NCBI RefSeq assembly: GCF_040100845.1
Contig: NZ_JAZHSH010000001.1
Coordinates: 3,332,501 to 3,396,500, forward strand
Source of the DNA: Chengkuizengella sp. SCS-71B
GTDB taxonomy: Bacteria; Bacillota; Bacilli; Paenibacillales; KCTC-33759
Direction of reading: 5' to 3'
Length of the DNA: 64,000 bases
Positions 18,374 to 27,663 of this stretch are shown here, piece after piece (positions within the stretch are counted from its first letter, which is position 1; every line of letters begins with the position of its first letter). Made by a program: the position numbers and the translations under genes. The notes under the pieces are model-generated. The model did not search any database, had not been told where the DNA came from, and saw only the letters and a program-made list of their open reading frames with translations.

Positions 18374-19676
18374 AGTTCGTTTTGTTAGACAAAATATGAA
18401 AAAAAATCGGATGAGAGTGTTTATGACAATTTTAGCAACAGCCATCGGTTGCGCCTTTTTAATCTTGTTGGCTTCTGTTGGTTTTGGACTAGAGAAGTCT
18501 ATAGTTTCCGACTTAACTGAAGGGAGACTAGCAAATGAAATATCTATATATCATGATAAAGACTTTGAACAACTGAATGATGAAGATATAGAGATATTAA
18601 AACAGATTGAGCATGTCAAAACAGTGACTAAACGAAATAATTTACATCAAGAAGTGATGTTCAAATTAGATGGATATGAAGCAAATTGGCCTTGGGTTTA
18701 TGCCACTGACTTCCCATCTGAAATAGAAGCTGGATTAGAATTAAGTGATGGAAGAATGCCTGAATCTAATGATGAAATTATAATAGCTTATCACTTTAAT
18801 GAAATTTTAACTGAAGGAAGCCAAAAAGAGAATGAAATTGTATATTATGAAGAGGATTTGATTGGTAAAACCATAGATCTTCAAGTGATATATTATGATA
18901 ATGAAGGAATGAAACAATATAAATCGTTTCCTGTAAAAATAGTAGGAATAACTAAACAACCACCTCCTAATGTCAAAGAACAATTTGCAATTATTTCCGA
19001 ACCCTTACTAAATGAAATTGAAGATTTTACAATGAAACTTTTTCTTAATTCAGAACAAAGTAACGACGGAGATCTTAAAAACTTAAATATAGATAATGAA
19101 AAAACTTATGACGACGTAAAAATATATACAAATCATTTAGAAAATGTGAGTGATGTAACTGAAAAATTGAATGAGCTTGGTTATGGGAACTATTCTGTTA
19201 CAAGTGAACTGGGACAAATCAATACTCTGTTTCTTGTTATAAAAATTGGCTTGATATTTGTTGGAACCATTGCCTTAATTATTGCTTCTATCGGTATCTA
19301 TAACACGATGACAATGGCAGTTACAGAGCGTACGCAAGATATTGGCATTATGAAAGCAATTGGAGCACATCCTTCCACAATAAAACAAATCTTCCTAATT
19401 GAAAGCAGTTATATTGGTCTGATAGGTGCATTTATTGGTACTGTATTTGCTTATGCAACAAGTTTTGTTATTAATTTTGCAACACCAATACTTATTGGAA
19501 CTCTTAGTGGCAATGAAGGAGTAGACAATCAAAATATAATGTTGACTTATATCCCAATCTCATTAGTTGCCACTTCAGTCTCAATTAGTTTATTAGTAGC
19601 TATATTTTCAGGGTGGCGACCTGCGAAAAAAGCAACAACAATAGATGTACTGAAAGCGATGCGTAGAGATATATAA
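18357..19676 (+). CDS. FtsX-like ABC transporter permease (MacB type)
   Basis: 439 residues with the MacB topology: one N-terminal helix (about 20-42), an extracytoplasmic domain (about 45-285) and three C-terminal helices starting at LFLVIKIGLIFVGTIALIIASIG, followed by the typical NTMTMAVTERTQDIGIMKAIGA motif. It ends in WRPAKKATTIDVLKAMR, usual for the family. Partner of the preceding ATPase. Control by the two-component system at 20750-23674 is likely because the promoters match. Confidence 0.9.
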   Translation: MKFKDKVRFVRQNMKKNRMRVFMTILATAIGCAFLILLASVGFGLEKSIVSDLTEGRLANEISIYHDKDFEQLNDEDIEILKQIEHVKTVTKRNNLHQEVMFKLDGYEANWPWVYATDFPSEIEAGLELSDGRMPESNDEIIIAYHFNEILTEGSQKENEIVYYEEDLIGKTIDLQVIYYDNEGMKQYKSFPVKIVGITKQPPPNVKEQFAIISEPLLNEIEDFTMKLFLNSEQSNDGDLKNLNIDNEKTYDDVKIYTNHLENVSDVTEKLNELGYGNYSVTSELGQINTLFLVIKIGLIFVGTIALIIASIGIYNTMTMAVTERTQDIGIMKAIGAHPSTIKQIFLIESSYIGLIGAFIGTVFAYATSFVINFATPILIGTLSGNEGVDNQNIMLTYIPISLVATSVSISLLVAIFSGWRPAKKATTIDVLKAMRRDI

Positions 19677-19720
19677 CAATTTAACATTTAAGTAAATAGG
19701 AAAGTAAATTAATAATATAG

Positions 19721-19762
19721 ACCCTTATTTATCATTAAAATTAGATAAATAAGGGGTTTATT
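19721..19762 (+). terminator. Intrinsic terminator of the ABC exporter operon
   Basis: ACCCTTATTTATC / GATAAATAAGGGGT stem with a 10-nt loop, then TTTATT. Confidence 0.8.
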
Positions 19763-19832
19763 ATAATTCCAAATAAATACCCTTCAGAAAAAGATCAAAT
19801 TTCTTTCTATACTCAACCACTTTGTTCTTCAA
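19761..19832 (-). pseudogene. Truncated start of an Xre-type HTH regulator gene
   Basis: TTG 19832 with GAGAGGTGATG upstream opens a 23-codon frame beginning MKNKVVEYRKKFDL, which is how many small Xre/Cro regulators begin. The expected SQEELAxKLGVSRQT continuation is missing and the frame ends within the neighbouring terminator. Directly upstream lies a tandem palindrome that would suit an autoregulated repressor. The interpretation as a remnant is an inference from 14 residues. Confidence 0.35.
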
Positions 19833-19860
19833 TTCATCACCTCTCTTATTTTTGCTAAAA

Positions 19861-19892
19861 GTAAAGTTTGCTTTACGTAAAGTTTATTTTAC
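19861..19892 (-). promoter_or_regulatory. Tandem 16-bp palindromic operator
   Basis: GTAAAGTTTGCTTTAC is followed without a gap by GTAAAGTTTATTTTAC; the junction itself is the palindrome CTTTACGTAAAG. It lies 29-60 bp upstream of the truncated Xre-like start, the place expected for autoregulation. Confidence 0.5.
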
Positions 19893-19952
19893 ATTTTTAT
19901 AAAATCTGAGGATGCTTAAAACTTGATATTTTTAAATAATTTAATAATAGGA

Positions 19953-19980
19953 AAAAAGCCCGTATCAATTTGATTACGGG
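19953..19980 (-). terminator. Intrinsic terminator of the DUF2062 gene
   Basis: Minus strand CCCGTA / TACGGG stem followed by CTTTTTTCC. Confidence 0.8.
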
Positions 19981-20061
19981 ATATTATTTTTGGTACCGTT
20001 CTTTTCAACTTTTTATAAGTGACATGATTTAGAACCTTTATGTTCATTACGTTTAAATTTT

Positions 20062-20496
20062 TTAGTTACAATTTTTCTTGTTCTTCATTTTTTTCAAAAT
20101 GGGAATACGGTATCTCTTGAAAATATAATATAATACAAAATACAATATAATACTGCTTAAAATACTGTTAATTACTGCCCCTATCATAAAATCATATGTC
20201 ATCGTTAAGACATCCATATGCTCTAAACGAAAAAATAGCAATTCTCCTATTTGATAATTCCCGATAAATAATAATGGCCAAATAAAAGATCCTAATGATG
20301 CTGCTATGAGTGTTGCAACCATATTTGCCTTAAATATTTTTGCTATAGCAATAGATAATATAGGACCGATTCCAAACGTAGGAAACCAACATGGAATAAG
20401 TCCTAATGAAAATCCAAGAGAAATTTGTTTAGCCCCGCCTTTTAATCGAAACAATCGAATAAAGTGATATTTTATATCTCTAAACCTTTTTTTCAT
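20062..20496 (-). CDS. DUF2062 membrane protein
   Basis: 144 residues with three to four hydrophobic segments. The DUF2062 hallmark is seen at about 25-75: ISLGFSLGLIPCWFPTFGIGPILSIAIAK, then NMVATLIAASLGSFIWPLLF. Basic ends on both sides suggest both termini are cytoplasmic. The family has no agreed function. Single gene with its own terminator. Confidence 0.85.
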   Translation of the reverse strand: MKKRFRDIKYHFIRLFRLKGGAKQISLGFSLGLIPCWFPTFGIGPILSIAIAKIFKANMVATLIAASLGSFIWPLLFIGNYQIGELLFFRLEHMDVLTMTYDFMIGAVINSILSSIILYFVLYYIFKRYRIPILKKMKNKKNCN

Positions 20497-20749
20497 TGAT
20501 AATCGTCCTTTTTAAGCCAATATCGTCAAGTAATGAATCATTCCATTAAATAACATACTATAATTCTGTAAATGAAACACAATGGTTGAACCTCATCAGC
20601 TTGTTGATACTAACCCTTTAAGGTTATTTTCTCTGATGTAATTTGTATAAATAATAGACGAGATCATTTTTTTAAAGAAATTTAATTTAGACTCATGTTA
20701 TCATACGTAGGTTTTATAAGTAAGTACTAATTTATTTTAGTACCTATTT

Positions 20750-22906
20750 TTAAGAAGTTGCAATTTGAACTGTTACTTTAAATAAATCGCCATCTAACTC
20801 TATCTTGAGCATACCTCCATGCAAATCAACAATGGATTGAGCGATAGCAAGCCCTAACCCAGATCCTTCTGTATGGCGTGACTTATCTGCTCGTTTAAAT
20901 CGTTCAAGCAATTCATTAATATTTTCTCCAAGCTCATATTTAGTTACATTTTTTATTACAAATTCTGCTTGTCCATTCTCATGCTTTAATGCAACATATA
21001 CTCTCGACCCTTTAAGTGAATATTTCATAGCATTAACGATTAGATTATCTAACACGCGCCACCATCTTTGTCCATCCACATTTGCAATAACAGGTGTTTC
21101 TGGTATTGTTACTTTGAGTTCTAGCCCTGATTGTTCAAGTTGTTCTTGATGTTCACCTAACACTTGTTGTAATAATTGTGCCAAATCTACCTCTTGTTTA
21201 TGCAGTTCTAAATTCCCACTAGCCATCTTTGATACTTCAAACAAATCCTCAATCAATATTTTTAATCGATTGGACTTGCGTTCCAATATTTTCACATATT
21301 CTACTCTCTCTTCTTCCGTCAACTCATGATTTTTCAATAAATCTGTATATGTGATAATTGACGTAAGCGGTGTTCTCAAATCGTGACTAACATTTGTAAT
21401 CAACTCTGTTTTTAATCGTTCACTCTTAGCCTGTTCTGTTAATGAAGACTTGATTCCAGCTCTAAGCTTATTCAAATTTGCTGCATGTTTTGCTATTACT
21501 GACTTTCCTTTTTCAGGTACAGGGTCATGTAAAGTACCATCAACTAAACGTTCTGTTGCAATAAATACCCAATTCAAATAACCAATTTTTCTAAATATTA
21601 ACGTTACTAAAGGTATCCCAATGAAAAGAATAAATAAAACATACATAAAAGCAATATTAGAATAAAATGCAAACTGTATTATAGCCGTTGTCAATGAGCC
21701 CCAGACAAATATTAAAATTAAGGTTAACAATACTTGTATTCCAATAGAAGTTTTTGCAAATACATCTTGAATTGTATACAAAAACTTAGCAATCAAACTG
21801 TTTTTTATTTTTGAAATCAAACCGTCTCTATCTCTAACCATTTCATATATCCAAATCAATTGACAAATCCCGAACCATATAGAAAAAACTACAATCATAA
21901 GAGAAAGAATATCTAAAGGAATTGAAAAATTGCCGTAAAAAAAATTAGAGTATTCTTGCTTTAGTATAATTAAAAAGACAGTTAAAATTACCACATTTAC
22001 AATTAATAGTAAAAGGCATATTTCCAACGGCCATTTATCAAAAAGACGTATCATAAATCCATCTCGAAACCATGATTTTCGAAACTTAAATATAAATAAA
22101 ATAGTGATTAAAGCAATTATACCTATAACTATTGATGATAAAGTTATGTTTCTTTCTATATTAAATGACTGGTGAGCAGGAATTAAGTGTGTTTTAGAAG
22201 CTGGAATCATGATTTTTCCCTCATACATAGCGGAGCTACCATCCAATAACTGATCAAGCATTGGTGATATATTGTGCAATGTTATTGGTAACTTTAAAAA
22301 CCCATTTTTATCGTTATAATTCATAGAAAATACTACGTTCTCTGACAAATCTCCCCTAGAAAATTTTTCTCCAGTTTCTGTATTATTTAATTCATAACTA
22401 AAAACGTTGTATTCTAGCTGATAAAAATTATTTCCAAACTGCAATTGTTCTAAATATGAGTTAATAGCTTCTTTTAATTCTGTTCTTATTTTTTCCTCTA
22501 CATAAACATCATCTTTAAAAATTTTCTTAATGTCATGTATTTTAAGGTTTCGTTCTGCTTTCAGTGCATCAATAACTTCTGTATTACCAAAATTTTGTGC
22601 CTCTGAAATACGTACATTATATTCGGTTTCAATCACTGATAATTCATCACTTAAACTACCATAACGATTTCTATAATCCTCTATATGAGATTGATTAATG
22701 GTTATATTTTCAAGATCAAATGCATCCAATTCCATTAAACCTAAATAATCTAAGAAGTTATTATAGGAATATTTAAATTCTTCACTATCAAAATAATCCT
22801 TTGAACCTATAAAACGATCAGCATTATCAAAAGTTATGTGCATAGATATTAACACTAAACTTAATAATAAACACCAACTGAATGTTTTAAAAAAGTTACT
22901 TCGCAT
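20750..22906 (-). CDS. Membrane sensor histidine kinase
   Basis: 718 residues. N-terminal helix (about 9-25), an extracytoplasmic domain of about 230 residues with a predicted coiled coil (SLSDELSVIETEYNVRISEAQ), then several membrane segments between about 255 and 440. The cytoplasmic kinase follows: HisKA with the phospho-accepting His in NVSHDLRTPLTSI (residue 508), N-box NLIVNAMKYS and G-box GSGLGLAIAQSIVDLHGG. The start at ATG 22906 is preferred over 22972 because GGGAGGTG sits 9 nt upstream and the alternative has none. Gene order regulator then kinase, 72 nt apart. The signal is unknown; the exporter at 17.6-19.7 kb is a probable target. Confidence 0.9.
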   Translation of the reverse strand: MRSNFFKTFSWCLLLSLVLISMHITFDNADRFIGSKDYFDSEEFKYSYNNFLDYLGLMELDAFDLENITINQSHIEDYRNRYGSLSDELSVIETEYNVRISEAQNFGNTEVIDALKAERNLKIHDIKKIFKDDVYVEEKIRTELKEAINSYLEQLQFGNNFYQLEYNVFSYELNNTETGEKFSRGDLSENVVFSMNYNDKNGFLKLPITLHNISPMLDQLLDGSSAMYEGKIMIPASKTHLIPAHQSFNIERNITLSSIVIGIIALITILFIFKFRKSWFRDGFMIRLFDKWPLEICLLLLIVNVVILTVFLIILKQEYSNFFYGNFSIPLDILSLMIVVFSIWFGICQLIWIYEMVRDRDGLISKIKNSLIAKFLYTIQDVFAKTSIGIQVLLTLILIFVWGSLTTAIIQFAFYSNIAFMYVLFILFIGIPLVTLIFRKIGYLNWVFIATERLVDGTLHDPVPEKGKSVIAKHAANLNKLRAGIKSSLTEQAKSERLKTELITNVSHDLRTPLTSIITYTDLLKNHELTEEERVEYVKILERKSNRLKILIEDLFEVSKMASGNLELHKQEVDLAQLLQQVLGEHQEQLEQSGLELKVTIPETPVIANVDGQRWWRVLDNLIVNAMKYSLKGSRVYVALKHENGQAEFVIKNVTKYELGENINELLERFKRADKSRHTEGSGLGLAIAQSIVDLHGGMLKIELDGDLFKVTVQIATS

Positions 22907-22978
22907 ATTTATGAAACACCTCCCTTTTAACCCATTCAATATATCTCTTCTCATAAGTAGTGAATTTATCAATTAGTA

Positions 22979-23674
22979 TTATTTTTCGATCTTATACCCT
23001 ATACCCCATACAACCTTTACATAACGAGGATTTTTAGGATTCTCTTCTATTTTCTCTCTTATTTTTCTAATATGGACAGCTACGATATTTTCAGCGTTAT
23101 ATGCTTGTTCTTGCCAAACACGTTCATAAATTTCATTAATGGAAAAAACACGCCCTGCATTAAGCAATAATAGTTCAGTAATCTTATACTCAATTGGGGT
23201 TAGTTTAATTGACTTACCATCCACCTTAACTTCCTTTGCCTCTCGGTCAAGAACTAAACCATTTACCTCAGTTGATTGTTGCTCATTGTATGTCCCTAGT
23301 TGAACATACCTGCGCATTTGTGATTTCACTCTTGCTACCAATTCCATCGGATGAAATGGCTTTGTAATATAATCATCAGCACCTATTGATAAACCATGGA
23401 TTTTATCTGAATCTTCAGCTTTTGCACTAAGCACAATAATTGGAATATTATATTTCTCACGTATTTTAAAGGTCGTTTGGATTCCATCCATTTCAGGCAT
23501 CATGATATCCAAAATAATTAAATGTACATCATGGTGTTCTAACAATTTAATCGTTTCAACTCCGTTGGCTGCTTTTAGCACTTGATAACCTTCATTTTTT
23601 AGATAAATTTCAATCCCATCCCTAATCTCCTCTTCATCATCCGTTACTAAAATTGTATACTCATTCACAATCAC
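22979..23674 (-). CDS. OmpR-family response regulator
   Basis: 231 residues. Receiver domain with acidic pair DDEEE (12-16), phospho-acceptor Asp56 in LIILDIMMPEMDG, Thr/Ser in VLSAKAE and Lys in DDYITKPFHP. The C-terminal winged helix ends in AVHIRKIREKIEENPKNPRYVKVVWGIGYKIE. It starts at GTG 23674, or at GTG 23668, which has better spacing from GGGGTG. Its own promoter carries the same boxes as the ABC exporter operon, so it is probably autoregulated and activates that operon. Confidence 0.93.
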   Translation of the reverse strand: MIVNEYTILVTDDEEEIRDGIEIYLKNEGYQVLKAANGVETIKLLEHHDVHLIILDIMMPEMDGIQTTFKIREKYNIPIIVLSAKAEDSDKIHGLSIGADDYITKPFHPMELVARVKSQMRRYVQLGTYNEQQSTEVNGLVLDREAKEVKVDGKSIKLTPIEYKITELLLLNAGRVFSINEIYERVWQEQAYNAENIVAVHIRKIREKIEENPKNPRYVKVVWGIGYKIEK

Positions 23675-23687
23675 ACCCCATTCCTAG

Positions 23688-23755
23688 TCTCTTACTAAGT
23701 ATAATGGTCAATTCTTAATATTCTCATTAAATAAAATGAAGAAATTCTTAAGAAA
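23688..23755 (-). promoter_or_regulatory. Promoter/operator of the two-component operon
   Basis: Read on the minus strand: TTTCTTAAGAATTTCTTCAT, TTAAGAATTG and TATACT (23703-23698) in the same order and nearly the same spacing as at 17504-17572. Confidence 0.7.
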
Positions 23756-23878
23756 TTATACGAAAACACCAATAGAGGCGGGCATCTTAACGCTAAAAAT
23801 CATAGGATAAAGCTTTACTTCTTATCAGTCACATCGTAATATCTAAATATAAAAATATTATTAAAAGGATGAAAAAGA

Positions 23879-24199
23879 GTGGAATTTAAACCATATCAAG
23901 AAACAGCCGATATGTTAAAAGTAATCGGCCACCCCGTTAGATTGTGTATTGTCATCGGCTTACTGAAAAAGGAGCAATGTAATGTTTCTTTCATGGAGAA
24001 TTGTATGAACATACCCCAATCATCAGTTTCAACACATTTACAAAAACTTAGAGCAGCAGGTATTATTGCAGGGGAAAGAAAGGGTCTTGAAGTATCCTAT
24101 CACCTTAAAGATGAAAAGATAAAAAAATTCATTCAACAAGTTGCAACATTAGTTGAACCTAAAAACGGAAACCCTTTTGAAGGAAAAACTTTAGATTAA
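23879..24199 (+). CDS. ArsR/SmtB-family transcriptional regulator
   Basis: 106 residues, winged HTH: HPVRLCIVIGLLKKEQCNV (18-36), then recognition helix IPQSSVSTHLQKLRAAGI (45-62) and wing GERKGLEVSYHL. Cysteines at 23, 34 and 42 could bind metal or sense oxidants, but the classic CxC of ArsR/CadC is absent. It starts at GTG 23879 with AAGGATG upstream. Single gene between the two-component system and ecsC; target unknown. Confidence 0.85.
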   Translation: MEFKPYQETADMLKVIGHPVRLCIVIGLLKKEQCNVSFMENCMNIPQSSVSTHLQKLRAAGIIAGERKGLEVSYHLKDEKIKKFIQQVATLVEPKNGNPFEGKTLD

Positions 24200-24246
24200 T
24201 AATAATGTGGCGATAAATTGTTATGTTTCTTGAACACTATAGATCA

Positions 24247-25059
24247 TTAATTGTCATCTTGATGATCTGTTAATCTTTCAATTACTTTTCTTTTTTTATA
24301 TAACATCATTCCAACTTCTGAAACATCATCGATGGATTGTTTATTTATAAACGCACCGAATAACATTCCTGCTATTGGTATCATCTGAAATAATTTTTTC
24401 CAACCAAAATTATCTCTATATACCGCAATAACTTCTCTCCAACCTTGAATTTGAGAAAGAGCTTCTTTTTCTTTATCTCTATTATTAAAATTTTTTAAGT
24501 CATTTAATATTGCTTTTTTACCAACGATATCAGAAGAAGCAAATTGTAAACACTTTATAATAAAAATTCGTTCATCCTTATTCCTTGGATCATAACCATA
24601 TGAAATCGCTATATCCTGTAATGTTTTTAACGATAAGCCTAAAATTGCAGGAATATCTATTGCTAATGTAAAAATTCCTCCAAAACCTGTAGTGGCACCT
24701 TGAACTACAGCAATATCTTTATGTGATTTCCTAATTTCTTGTGAAACATGATCCATTATATGAATTGGTATCTTAGTATTGATATCACTTAATTCATTAA
24801 CATCCATATTTATATTGTATTTAGAAAATCTTTTTAGCACTTTCTTTTGATTTGTTAAATATTTTCCACCATTATCAATATAACTTACTAGTTCTTCTAA
24901 TATTAGATTTATTTTTTTGTGAATAAATTTCGGTGTAATCTTATCTAATATTAAAAATGGAATTCTTCCAATCTTCTCCCAAAACCACAAATCGTCTTGT
25001 TGTTTTTCCCATATTTCAACTTCTTCTAACATCTTTTCTAATTGCTCAATAGTTTCCAT
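24247..25059 (-). CDS. EcsC family protein
   Basis: 270 residues. The EcsC-domain hallmarks are ATTGFGGIFTLAIDIPAILGLSLKTLQDIAISYGYDP (about 127-163, a hydrophobic stretch likely to touch the membrane) and IPIAGMLFGAFINKQSIDDVSEVGMMLYKKR near the C-terminus. EcsC is co-transcribed with ecsAB in B. subtilis; here it is detached and follows sdhCAB, with a terminator in between. Function unknown. Confidence 0.85.
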   Translation of the reverse strand: METIEQLEKMLEEVEIWEKQQDDLWFWEKIGRIPFLILDKITPKFIHKKINLILEELVSYIDNGGKYLTNQKKVLKRFSKYNINMDVNELSDINTKIPIHIMDHVSQEIRKSHKDIAVVQGATTGFGGIFTLAIDIPAILGLSLKTLQDIAISYGYDPRNKDERIFIIKCLQFASSDIVGKKAILNDLKNFNNRDKEKEALSQIQGWREVIAVYRDNFGWKKLFQMIPIAGMLFGAFINKQSIDDVSEVGMMLYKKRKVIERLTDHQDDN

Positions 25060-25080
25060 TTAAAACACCTCTATAAAAAG

Positions 25081-25105
25081 AAACCCGACTTAAGGTCGGG
25101 TTTTT
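25081..25105 (-). terminator. Intrinsic terminator of sdhCAB
   Basis: AACCCGACTTAAGGTCGGGTT is a near-perfect hairpin with T-runs on both sides; it follows sdhB on the minus strand. Confidence 0.85.
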
Positions 25106-25122
25106 GCTGATTCAAAATCCAG

Positions 25123-25884
25123 TTACATTCCAAGCCATTTCTTGAATAATTGTTTTGTCGTATCTTTATTCAATGCAGCAATGGAAGTTGTTAATGGAAT
25201 TCCCTTAGGACAGGACATCACACAGTTTTGTGAATTTCCACAACCTTCAAGTCCACCATCTTGCATAATCGTATCTAAACGTTCTTCTTGATTCATTTCA
25301 CCTGTAGGATGAGCATTGAACAAACGAACTTGAGATAAAGGAGCTGGTCCCATAAAGTTTGTTTTTTCACTTACATTTGGACATGCTTCCAAACAAACCC
25401 CACATGTCATACACTTCGATAACTCATAAGCCCATTGACGTTTGGATTCAGCCATACGAGGTCCTGGACCTAAATCATATGTTCCATCAATTGGAATCCA
25501 AGCCTTTACTCGTTTAAGAGAATCAAACATACGTCCACGATCAATGACAACATCTCTTACAACAGGGAATGTAGACATCGGTTCAATTCTGATCGGTTGC
25601 TCTAATTTGTCCACTAGTGCCGTACATGCTTGTCGAGGTTTCCCATTAATAACCATAGAGCAAGCACCACAAACTTCCTCCAAACAATTGGATTCCCAAG
25701 TAACAGGTGTTGTTTTTTCACCCTTAATATTAACGGGATTTCTTTGTACTTCCATTAACGCACCAATTACATTCATGTTTGGACGATATGGAATTTCAAA
25801 TTCCTCTTTATAAGGTTTTGACTCTTGATCTTTTTGACGAGTTACTATAAACTTTATTGATTTATTCTGTGTTTCTGTACTCAT
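25123..25884 (-). CDS. sdhB: Succinate dehydrogenase iron-sulfur subunit
   Basis: 253 residues. The N-terminal [2Fe-2S] site is in SNCLEEVCGACSMVINGKPRQACTALV (Cys at about 66, 71, 74 and 86); the C-terminal ferredoxin domain has CMTCGVCLEACPN (about 158-170) and GCGNSQNCVMSCPKGIPL. It passes electrons from SdhA flavin to the membrane anchor. It overlaps sdhA by 4 nt and ends the sdhCAB operon. Confidence 0.95.
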   Translation of the reverse strand: MSTETQNKSIKFIVTRQKDQESKPYKEEFEIPYRPNMNVIGALMEVQRNPVNIKGEKTTPVTWESNCLEEVCGACSMVINGKPRQACTALVDKLEQPIRIEPMSTFPVVRDVVIDRGRMFDSLKRVKAWIPIDGTYDLGPGPRMAESKRQWAYELSKCMTCGVCLEACPNVSEKTNFMGPAPLSQVRLFNAHPTGEMNQEERLDTIMQDGGLEGCGNSQNCVMSCPKGIPLTTSIAALNKDTTKQLFKKWLGM

Positions 25885-27647
25885 TTTTTAGCGGCTCCTT
25901 TCTTCTTATCTGAAGAATAGTCACGTAAACGAGGTTCAATTAATGAAGCATCTACTTCTTCATAATCGATACTTGGTCCATTAGGAGTAAAGGAAGCTTT
26001 TGTAGTTTTCATGAATTTCTCATCATTACGTTCAGGAAATTCTGGTTTATAATGAGCTCCACGACTTTCATCCCTCTTTAATGCTCCTATAGTAATAACA
26101 CGAGCAAGCTCAAACATGTTCCATAGTTGACGAGTAAAGGAAGCACCTTGATTGCTCCATCCAGCAGTATCGTTAATGTTAATGTTTTTATATCGTTCCA
26201 TTAGCTCTACTATTTTATCATCTGTTTCTTGGAGTTTTTTATTATATCGAACAACAGTGACATTGTTTGTCATCCATTCTCCTAATTCTTTATGAAGCTT
26301 GTAAGCATTTTCCGTACCATCCATTTTTAAAATATCTTCGTATTTTTGCGTTTGTTTCTTGTTCTCTGCTTCAAATACCTTAGATGATACATCTTCTGCA
26401 AATTTATCCAAACCTTTTATATATTCAATGGCTTTAGGTCCGGCTACCATCCCCCCGAAGATTGAGGATAATAAAGAGTTAGCTCCTAAGCGATTTCCAC
26501 CGTGGTATTGATAATCTACTTCTCCTGCTGCAAACAAACCAGGGATGTTCGTCATTTGATTATAATCTACCCATAGTCCCCCCATAGAATAATGTACGGC
26601 AGGGAAAATTTTCATAGGAATTTTACGAGGATCGTCCCCCATAAACTTCTCATAAATTTCAATAATTCCACCTAGTTTCACATCTAATTCCTTAGGATCT
26701 TTGTGAGATAAATCTAAGTAAACCATGTTTTCACCGTTTACACCTAACTTCTGATTCACACAAACATCGAAAATTTCTCTTGTAGCAATATCCCTCGGCA
26801 CTAAGTTACCGTATGCTGGATACTTCTCCTCTAAGAAATACCATGGTTTCCCATCTTTATAAGTCCAAACTCTACCGCCCTCACCACGTGCAGACTCAGA
26901 CATTAATCTAAGTTTATCATCCCCAGGTATCGCTGTTGGATGTATCTGAATAAACTCACCATTTGCATAATTTACACCTTGCTGATATACGGCACTTGCC
27001 GCTGTTCCTGTATTAATAACAGAGTTTGTAGATTTACCAAAAATAATTCCCGGGCCGCCTGTTGCTAGTATAACTGCATCTGCAACAAAAGTAGTGATTT
27101 CCATGGTGCGTAAGTTTTGAGCTGATACTCCACGGCATACACCGCTATCATCTATCACGGCAGAAATAAATTCCCAATGTTCATATTTTGTAACTAAACC
27201 AGCGGTTTCATATCTACGAACCTGCTCATCTAATGCATATAATAATTGTTGACCTGTTGTTGCACCAGCAAAAGCAGTTCGATGATGTTTTGTTCCTCCA
27301 AATCTACGGAAATCAAGCAACCCTTCCGGAGTACGGTTAAACATAACACCCATTCGATCCATTAAATGAATGATTCCTGGCGCTGCATCACACATTGCTT
27401 TAACTGGTGGTTGGTTCGCTAAAAAGTCACCGCCATAAATAGAATCATCAAAATGTTCCCAAGGAGAATCGCCCTCCCCTTTTGTATTCACTGCTCCATT
27501 AATGCCACCCTGTGCGCAAACGGAGTGTGATCTTTTTACTGGTACAAAGGATAAGAGGTCTACATGAACTCCAGCTTCCGCTGCTTTAATGGTTGCCATT
27601 AGGCCTGCTAATCCCCCACCTACTACGATAATTTTAGAATTTGCCAC
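25881..27647 (-). CDS. sdhA: Succinate dehydrogenase flavoprotein subunit
   Basis: 588 residues. FAD-binding GGGLAGLMATIKAAEAG (9-25), the covalent flavin His in KRSHSVCAQGGINGA (about 39-53), dicarboxylate-binding HPTAIPGDDKLRLMSESARGEGG, and C-terminal HYSMGGLWVDY and YHGGNRLGANSLLSSIFGG. Oxidises succinate to fumarate in the citric acid cycle and reduces menaquinone. Stop overlaps the sdhB start; 16 nt after sdhC. Confidence 0.96.
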   Translation of the reverse strand: MANSKIIVVGGGLAGLMATIKAAEAGVHVDLLSFVPVKRSHSVCAQGGINGAVNTKGEGDSPWEHFDDSIYGGDFLANQPPVKAMCDAAPGIIHLMDRMGVMFNRTPEGLLDFRRFGGTKHHRTAFAGATTGQQLLYALDEQVRRYETAGLVTKYEHWEFISAVIDDSGVCRGVSAQNLRTMEITTFVADAVILATGGPGIIFGKSTNSVINTGTAASAVYQQGVNYANGEFIQIHPTAIPGDDKLRLMSESARGEGGRVWTYKDGKPWYFLEEKYPAYGNLVPRDIATREIFDVCVNQKLGVNGENMVYLDLSHKDPKELDVKLGGIIEIYEKFMGDDPRKIPMKIFPAVHYSMGGLWVDYNQMTNIPGLFAAGEVDYQYHGGNRLGANSLLSSIFGGMVAGPKAIEYIKGLDKFAEDVSSKVFEAENKKQTQKYEDILKMDGTENAYKLHKELGEWMTNNVTVVRYNKKLQETDDKIVELMERYKNININDTAGWSNQGASFTRQLWNMFELARVITIGALKRDESRGAHYKPEFPERNDEKFMKTTKASFTPNGPSIDYEEVDASLIEPRLRDYSSDKKKGAAKK

Positions 27648-27663
27648 TCTTGTTCACTCCCTC

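Noticed and set aside
24200-24246. Metal operator search around the ArsR gene
   Set aside because: No convincing 12-2-12-type inverted repeat was found either upstream or downstream of the gene.
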